Part shown: positions 60,033-64,000 of the stretch, one piece after another
Layout of the letters: each line of letters begins with the position of its first letter
Numbering within the stretch: position 1 is the first letter of the stretch
Source: Vibrio hyugaensis
GTDB taxonomy: Bacteria > Pseudomonadota > Gammaproteobacteria > Enterobacterales > Vibrionaceae
DNA: 64,000 nt
Assembly (NCBI RefSeq): GCF_002906655.1
Contig: NZ_CP025794.1
Coordinates: 1,674,001 to 1,738,000, forward strand
Reading direction: 5' to 3'
Notes under the pieces: model-generated
Databases searched by the model: none
Told to the model about the DNA's origin: nothing
What the model saw: the letters and a program-made list of their open reading frames with translations, nothing else
Position numbers and translations under genes: made by a program

Positions 60033-60653
60033 ATGGACTCCATGCTGCTTTATATGATCGATTTATTCGGTACTGCTGTCTTCGCGGTTTCTGGTGTTTT
60101 ACTCGCAGGCCGATTAAAGATGGACCCCTTCGGTGTGATCGTACTCGGTAGTGTAACGGCTATTGGCGGCGGCACCATTCGCGATATGGCGCTTGGTGCA
60201 ACCCCAGTCTTCTGGATCACAGACACCACTTATCTTTGGGTAATTTTCATCACCTGTTTACTCACTATGATTTTAATTCGTCGTCCTAAACGCTTGCCTT
60301 GGTGGGTGCTCCCCGTCTGTGACGCAATTGGTTTGGCGGTATTCGTCGGCATCGGTGTCGAAAAAGCGCTAGCCTACAATGCATCTGGTATGGTGGCGGT
60401 GATCATGGGTGTCATCACTGGCTGCGGCGGCGGTATTATCCGTGATGTGCTTGCACGAGAAGTGCCGATGGTATTACGAAGTGAAGTCTACGCGACGGCC
60501 TGTATTATTGGCGGCATCTTCCACACCATGGCTCTAAGCATGGGGTATGATCACTCTGTCGCTTTACTTGCGGGCGTCATTTCAACACTGATAATTCGCC
60601 TTGGTGCTATTCGTTGGCACTTATCATTACCGACGTTTGCAATCAATCGCTAA
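60033..60653 (+). CDS. TRIC-type cation channel family protein (YadS)
   Basis: A 206-aa membrane protein of the UPF0126/TRIC family, with seven predicted membrane segments and the internal two-fold repeat of the family: FAVSGVLLAGRLKMDPFGVIVLG...GGGTIRDM in the first half and IGLAVFVGIGVEKAL...GCGGGIIRDVLA in the second. Bacterial TRIC proteins are monovalent cation channels. It follows btuF as yadS does in E. coli. Confidence 0.92.
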   Translation: MDSMLLYMIDLFGTAVFAVSGVLLAGRLKMDPFGVIVLGSVTAIGGGTIRDMALGATPVFWITDTTYLWVIFITCLLTMILIRRPKRLPWWVLPVCDAIGLAVFVGIGVEKALAYNASGMVAVIMGVITGCGGGIIRDVLAREVPMVLRSEVYATACIIGGIFHTMALSMGYDHSVALLAGVISTLIIRLGAIRWHLSLPTFAINR

Positions 60654-60677
60654 TCAGCAGCCCACAATGAATCGTAT

Positions 60678-60705
60678 AAAAAGCCGACCTCGCGTCGGCT
60701 TTTTT
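60678..60705 (+). terminator. Terminator of the mtnN-btuF-TRIC cluster
   Basis: AAAAAGCCGAC pairs with GTCGGCTTTTT around CTCGC. Confidence 0.92.
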
Positions 60706-60782
60706 ATTACCAAAACAGAATTCGCATCTGGAGCAAAGCTTGGTTATATTAAGGCTATTATTCCCAACATTCATGGATAGAC

Positions 60783-61643
60783 ATGTTACTGGAAGGCATT
60801 GAAACACTCTTGGTTTTAAGTAAAGAGAAGACCATGAGTCGCACTGGCAGCCAGCTTTACATCAGCCAATCAGCAGTAAGTAAGCGCATTGCGAATCTAG
60901 AAAAAAAGCTAGGAAAGAAGCTCATTGAGCCCAGTGGCCGCCATATCAAACTCACCTCAGAAGCCACCGCACTGATCAGCACAATAGAACCAACTTTCAA
61001 TGAATTACGTGGTCAGATCCATGACCAACAAGAGCTCGAAGATTCTTCGTTAATTCGAATGGACTGCTCGGAAACGTTAGTTGCAGGTTACCTAAGCCTA
61101 ATAATGGAAGAGCGATTAACCCAAGACCCTTATCTTAGAATTTCCACCAACCATACGCCTCGTATCGTTGAGAATGTCAAATCAGGCAAAGCCACGCTTG
61201 GGTTTTGTGCAGGTTATCTACCCCCGCACCATGGTTTGATGAGTTTCCACCTCGCGGATGAACCTTTCTCAATTATTAGCAAACATAAACTCACTTCTTT
61301 GCCAAAAGCGATCCTAACCAATGACTTGAATAACCCAGCCAACACCTATCAACAAGCAGTTTTGTCTAAGCACAACATTCAACCTTTAATGGAAATGGAC
61401 TCATACACTGCAGCGGCACAATTGGCATTAGGAGGAATGGCACCTGCTTTAATTCCTAGATCGATAATAAAAACCTTGAATATCGCCTCGGAATATCGCT
61501 ATGACTTTGAGGAACTCAATCCACTAGTTCGCCCGATGCACATCTGCCTACGACACAATGCTTATCGAAATGAGCGTATTAAAACAGTGATAGAATCCAT
61601 TGCTGATGTTGTTGCCAAAGAAGTTTTGTCGCCATCAACATAG
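60783..61643 (+). CDS. LysR family transcriptional regulator
   Basis: A 286-aa regulator with the N-terminal LysR helix-turn-helix (MLLEGIETLLVLSKEKTMSR, then SQSAVSKRIANLEKKLGKKL) and a C-terminal effector domain. The effector is unknown. Its last 65 bases overlap the 3' end of the opposing permease gene, and an effector-regulated transporter next door is a common arrangement, so control of that permease is plausible but inferred. No strong ribosome binding site is seen before the ATG. Confidence 0.9.
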   Translation: MLLEGIETLLVLSKEKTMSRTGSQLYISQSAVSKRIANLEKKLGKKLIEPSGRHIKLTSEATALISTIEPTFNELRGQIHDQQELEDSSLIRMDCSETLVAGYLSLIMEERLTQDPYLRISTNHTPRIVENVKSGKATLGFCAGYLPPHHGLMSFHLADEPFSIISKHKLTSLPKAILTNDLNNPANTYQQAVLSKHNIQPLMEMDSYTAAAQLALGGMAPALIPRSIIKTLNIASEYRYDFEELNPLVRPMHICLRHNAYRNERIKTVIESIADVVAKEVLSPST

Positions 61644-62358
61644 ACATGGTAATGACTAAAGGTCGAATCCATTTCTGACCTTTGGTCACCACCACTTTTG
61701 CTCCTAGCTGAGCACCAATAAAGCCGCCAACGGCCATGGTAAGGCCAATCTCCCATACAGGTAGACCTGCAAGAATAAAGAATAATAGTGCGGCAATATT
61801 TGAAGTGAAGTTAAGAATCTTAGTACGAGCAGTCGCATCAACCAATGAGAAGTGACCAAGTGCGACAAAACAGAGTACAAATATAGAGCCCGTTCCTGGC
61901 CCAAAGAAGCCATCGTAAAAGCCCACGCCGCCACCAACGCACAAAGCGAACATCGCTTCAGAAAGCTTCGGCTCCCCTTCCGCTGTTTTAGAGGTCGAGG
62001 AGAGCAAAAAGTAGAGAGAAATCGCAATCAGCAATACAGGGATAAGGCTAGTGAGTATACCTGCATCGATAAACTGCACAGCCTCTGCCCCAATAGCAGA
62101 GCCAATAAAGGTACATAGAATCGCTAGGCGCATCTCTTTGAGGCTAACAATACCATTACGCACAAAGTACCAACTGGCAGAGAAGCTTCCGAATGAGCTT
62201 TGGAGTTTGTTCGTCGCCAATGCCTGAGTTGGGCTAAGCCCCGCTGCCAGTAGAGCTGGCAATGTTAATAGACCACCACCACCAGCCATGGCATCAATAA
62301 ATCCTGCTGCTGATGCGACAAAAAACAATGCAATTAACATCTCGAAAGTGATTTCCAC
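61579..62358 (-). CDS. TSUP family permease, YfcA type
   Basis: A 259-aa polytopic protein aligning with E. coli YfcA: AGFIDAMAGGGGLLTLPALLAAGLSPTQALATNKLQ at the start, GGGVGFYDGFFGPGTGS in the middle and KGQKWIRPLVI near the end. Substrate unknown. I chose GTG at 62358, eight bases after AAGGA; the internal ATG at 62340 (MLIALFFVASA) is an alternative, and the longer frame from 62436 is not supported. Its C-terminus matches YfcA to the end, so the 65-base overlap with the LysR gene is real. Confidence 0.9.
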   Translation of the reverse strand: MEITFEMLIALFFVASAAGFIDAMAGGGGLLTLPALLAAGLSPTQALATNKLQSSFGSFSASWYFVRNGIVSLKEMRLAILCTFIGSAIGAEAVQFIDAGILTSLIPVLLIAISLYFLLSSTSKTAEGEPKLSEAMFALCVGGGVGFYDGFFGPGTGSIFVLCFVALGHFSLVDATARTKILNFTSNIAALLFFILAGLPVWEIGLTMAVGGFIGAQLGAKVVVTKGQKWIRPLVITMSMLMATKLLWQQHQQWILSLF

Positions 62359-62607
62359 TCGTGCGTCCTTGTAAATATTTGTAACCAGATGAGGCAACGA
62401 TAGCATTGCCTTACAAACGCACAAAAGGAAACTCAAGACACCAACCTATTCCAGATATTCATCAATCTAAAAATCTAACAAATGATACGTTAAATGTATC
62501 AATTACATTTCCGATAGAATTCACTCTCAAGAGCATTTCAATTTTTTGATGGAAAAAGAAAACACTGGCTTAATCTTATCAATTCAACCTTATCGAAAGT
62601 GAAAACA

Positions 62608-63519
62608 ATGGATGTTTTAAGGACTCGCCCTTCAATAAAAGAGCAACAGCTGCGCTCTCGTGTAGAACAAACCATAAATTTAAAACAACTCTTCAAAGTC
62701 ATCGACTCTAGGCCCGAAACCTCGGGAGCTGGGGTTACTTATATCGCAAGTGATTCAACTATCATATCTTTGCGAAAATTCAATTCCAGTTGTCGCGTCA
62801 ATCCTATCAGAATTGTTTTAAAAGAACCGACATCTCCTATGTCTGCCGATAGTTACGCCAAAGAACTTAAGTCTTCGAATAGAGAGTCTAAGGTAGTTGG
62901 CGAGATTATCGGGATGACTCTAAGCTGTACATCCGCCGTACTTGGCTGGCTAGTTGTATTTGGAGGCGCAGCTGCAATACCTCTCTCCGGGGGAACAAGT
63001 GCAGCTGTAACATACCTCGGAACCTCCGCAGCACTCGCGTCTTCAGCTCAATGTGGTATAGGTTTAGCACGAGTAGGCACAGAAATATACGCGCCAGAAA
63101 AACTAGATGAATTCGATTCAAATGAATGGTACCAAACAACCTCTAAAGCGCTGGATTACATATCTTTAGCTGGCGTTGGGGCGGCAGGTTCGACAACTAT
63201 AAAGGCACTTTCAAACTTAAAAAAAACTTCAGGCAAAAGCACGATGGATGCATTGAAAACGCTGAATCGTCAGGAAAGAGCAAGGCTAACTAAAGAAATA
63301 TCACGTCAAAACATTCCAAACCTCTCCTCAAAAGCCTACAAAAAACTAATTAAGAGTGGGCAAGCAAAAAGACGTTATTCACCAACGGAAATCAATCATG
63401 CGATTAGGATTCAATTAAAAGATGCAATTGGCGCTACATTGAGTTTTACAGGAAGTGCTATATCCGGGAATGTTAGATCTATTGCTATCGGCATATATGA
63501 GGAGATGCAGTTTGAATAA
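62608..63519 (+). CDS. Candidate membrane-acting toxin (effector-like protein)
   Basis: A 303-aa protein (start at ATG 62608, or GTG 62599). The N-terminal 95 residues are polar and charged. Residues about 97-152 form a long Gly/Ala/Ser-rich hydrophobic hairpin (IIGMTLSCTSAVLGWLVVFG then AAAIPLSGGTSAAVTYLG), and a third hydrophobic stretch lies at about 183-203. The C-terminal third is basic. There is no signal peptide. This layout, followed at once by a small four-helix membrane protein, resembles secreted membrane-disrupting effectors such as the T6SS Tme family of V. parahaemolyticus. The assignment is inference; I recognise no catalytic motif. The DNA is more AT-rich than its surroundings. 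Confidence 0.75.
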   Translation: MDVLRTRPSIKEQQLRSRVEQTINLKQLFKVIDSRPETSGAGVTYIASDSTIISLRKFNSSCRVNPIRIVLKEPTSPMSADSYAKELKSSNRESKVVGEIIGMTLSCTSAVLGWLVVFGGAAAIPLSGGTSAAVTYLGTSAALASSAQCGIGLARVGTEIYAPEKLDEFDSNEWYQTTSKALDYISLAGVGAAGSTTIKALSNLKKTSGKSTMDALKTLNRQERARLTKEISRQNIPNLSSKAYKKLIKSGQAKRRYSPTEINHAIRIQLKDAIGATLSFTGSAISGNVRSIAIGIYEEMQFE

Positions 63520-63946
63520 GCATCAAAACGAAGTAATAGTTCTAGGCATAAGAAGTATCACTACAGCCCTTTTTATAGTAATGGCATTAATCGCAGGGGG
63601 CGGGTTAAATTCTTTTTTCTTAGATCAAATGATCGATATATCTGGCCGATATGGAAGCTTTTACTTTTGGATTGTGATGATTGGCATCGCAACATTTCTG
63701 ACTTGGCTTCCCTTTACAATGATCGCAATACGTGGCTCAAAGTCCCTATCTAAAGTAAATACTTATAATGCATTGCTTCAAGTATCAATAGCACTTTGCT
63801 ACTGCATTATAAATACAGCTTTTAACGAGCCACTTGCATTGATAGCACTTACACTACCATTAGTAGCTTTCATTCTCTTGAAAACAAACGCTTACTTAAA
63901 TTTTGTAGAGTTTTACTACGAGTTACAAAAAGCACGAAGGCTCTAA
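63512..63946 (+). CDS. Candidate membrane immunity protein
   Basis: A 144-aa protein with four predicted membrane helices (about 12-33, 49-70, 84-104, 106-125) and basic ends. I chose TTG at 63512, seven bases after GAGGAG, which overlaps the last eight bases of the upstream gene and would couple translation. An ATG at 63497 lies before that ribosome binding site, so a start there is less likely. A small membrane protein coupled to a hydrophobic-hairpin protein is the usual layout of toxin and immunity genes. No family recognised. Confidence 0.75.
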   Translation: MNKHQNEVIVLGIRSITTALFIVMALIAGGGLNSFFLDQMIDISGRYGSFYFWIVMIGIATFLTWLPFTMIAIRGSKSLSKVNTYNALLQVSIALCYCIINTAFNEPLALIALTLPLVAFILLKTNAYLNFVEFYYELQKARRL

Positions 63947-63971
63947 GAGTATCCACATACAGAGGTTCATC

Positions 63972-63998
63972 GCGGCTTTTTCAGGAAAGCCGCTCTTA
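63972..63998 (+). terminator. Possible terminator at the window end
   Basis: GCGGCTTT pairs with AAAGCCGC around TTCAGG, 26 bases after the last stop codon; followed by CTCTTATC with only a weak T run. Confidence 0.45.
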
Positions 63999-64000
63999 TC

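Overview
The window is bacterial chromosomal DNA from a Vibrio, most likely the Harveyi clade (V. parahaemolyticus/alginolyticus/harveyi type) and chromosome 1. The evidence is gene content and order: vpsR beside lysS, arcA close to arcB, two gltBD loci, a bacterial alternative oxidase, E. coli-like operons (rppH-ptsP-lgt-thyA; xerD-dsbC-recJ-prfB-lysS; thrLABC; arcB-yhcC-gltBD; mtnN-btuF-TRIC), and many short proteins of Vibrio type. The species cannot be fixed from sequence reading alone. I saw no rRNA, tRNA, CRISPR array, insertion sequence or prophage.

Layout. 1-277: noncoding, possibly an intergenic repeat, then the thyA terminator. 278-5572 (minus): rppH, ptsP, a TauE/SafE permease, lgt, thyA. 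5573-6188: AT-rich gap with DnaA boxes and clustered GATC sites in front of mutH. 6189-9251: mutH, a small conserved protein, an aldo/keto reductase (tas), a DUF1127 protein and an unlisted 34-codon gene. 9252-17225 (minus): vpsR, then the xerD-dsbC-recJ-prfB-lysS cluster, with prfB read through the classical +1 frameshift. 17383-29410: fldB, brnQ, trmN6, srmB, alternative oxidase with a probable NsrR operator, yaaA, an Na+/alanine symporter, a DUF3545 protein, a hemerythrin protein, ung, a 38-aa gene, nfo, and grcA with FNR boxes. 29522-37041: a flavin reductase, thrLABC with its attenuator, a small beta-barrel protein, an RraA paralogue and a DUF3293 protein. 37042-43960: arcA behind an FNR box and a strongly structured leader, a lipoprotein, arcB, a PAS-GGDEF diguanylate cyclase, and yhcC. 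44515-56882: two complete gltBD pairs of different lineages. 56974-60653: a DUF1499 lipoprotein and mtnN-cbiB-like-btuF-TRIC. 60783-62358: a LysR regulator overlapping tail-to-tail with a YfcA-like permease. 62608-63946: an AT-rich two-gene module that looks like a membrane-acting toxin and its membrane immunity protein.

Themes. Oxygen and nitric oxide responses recur: arcA, arcB, grcA with FNR boxes, alternative oxidase with NsrR site, hemerythrin. Nitrogen and amino-acid metabolism is the second theme: two GOGATs, threonine operon, BrnQ, AgcS. DNA repair and mutation avoidance is the third: mutH, ung, nfo, recJ, xerD. The most novel items are the 3'-end toxin/immunity-like pair, the arcA leader RNA, the unlisted small genes, the DnaA/GATC cluster, the predicted lipoprotein form of DsbC, and an ArcB lacking one of the two redox cysteines known from E. 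coli.
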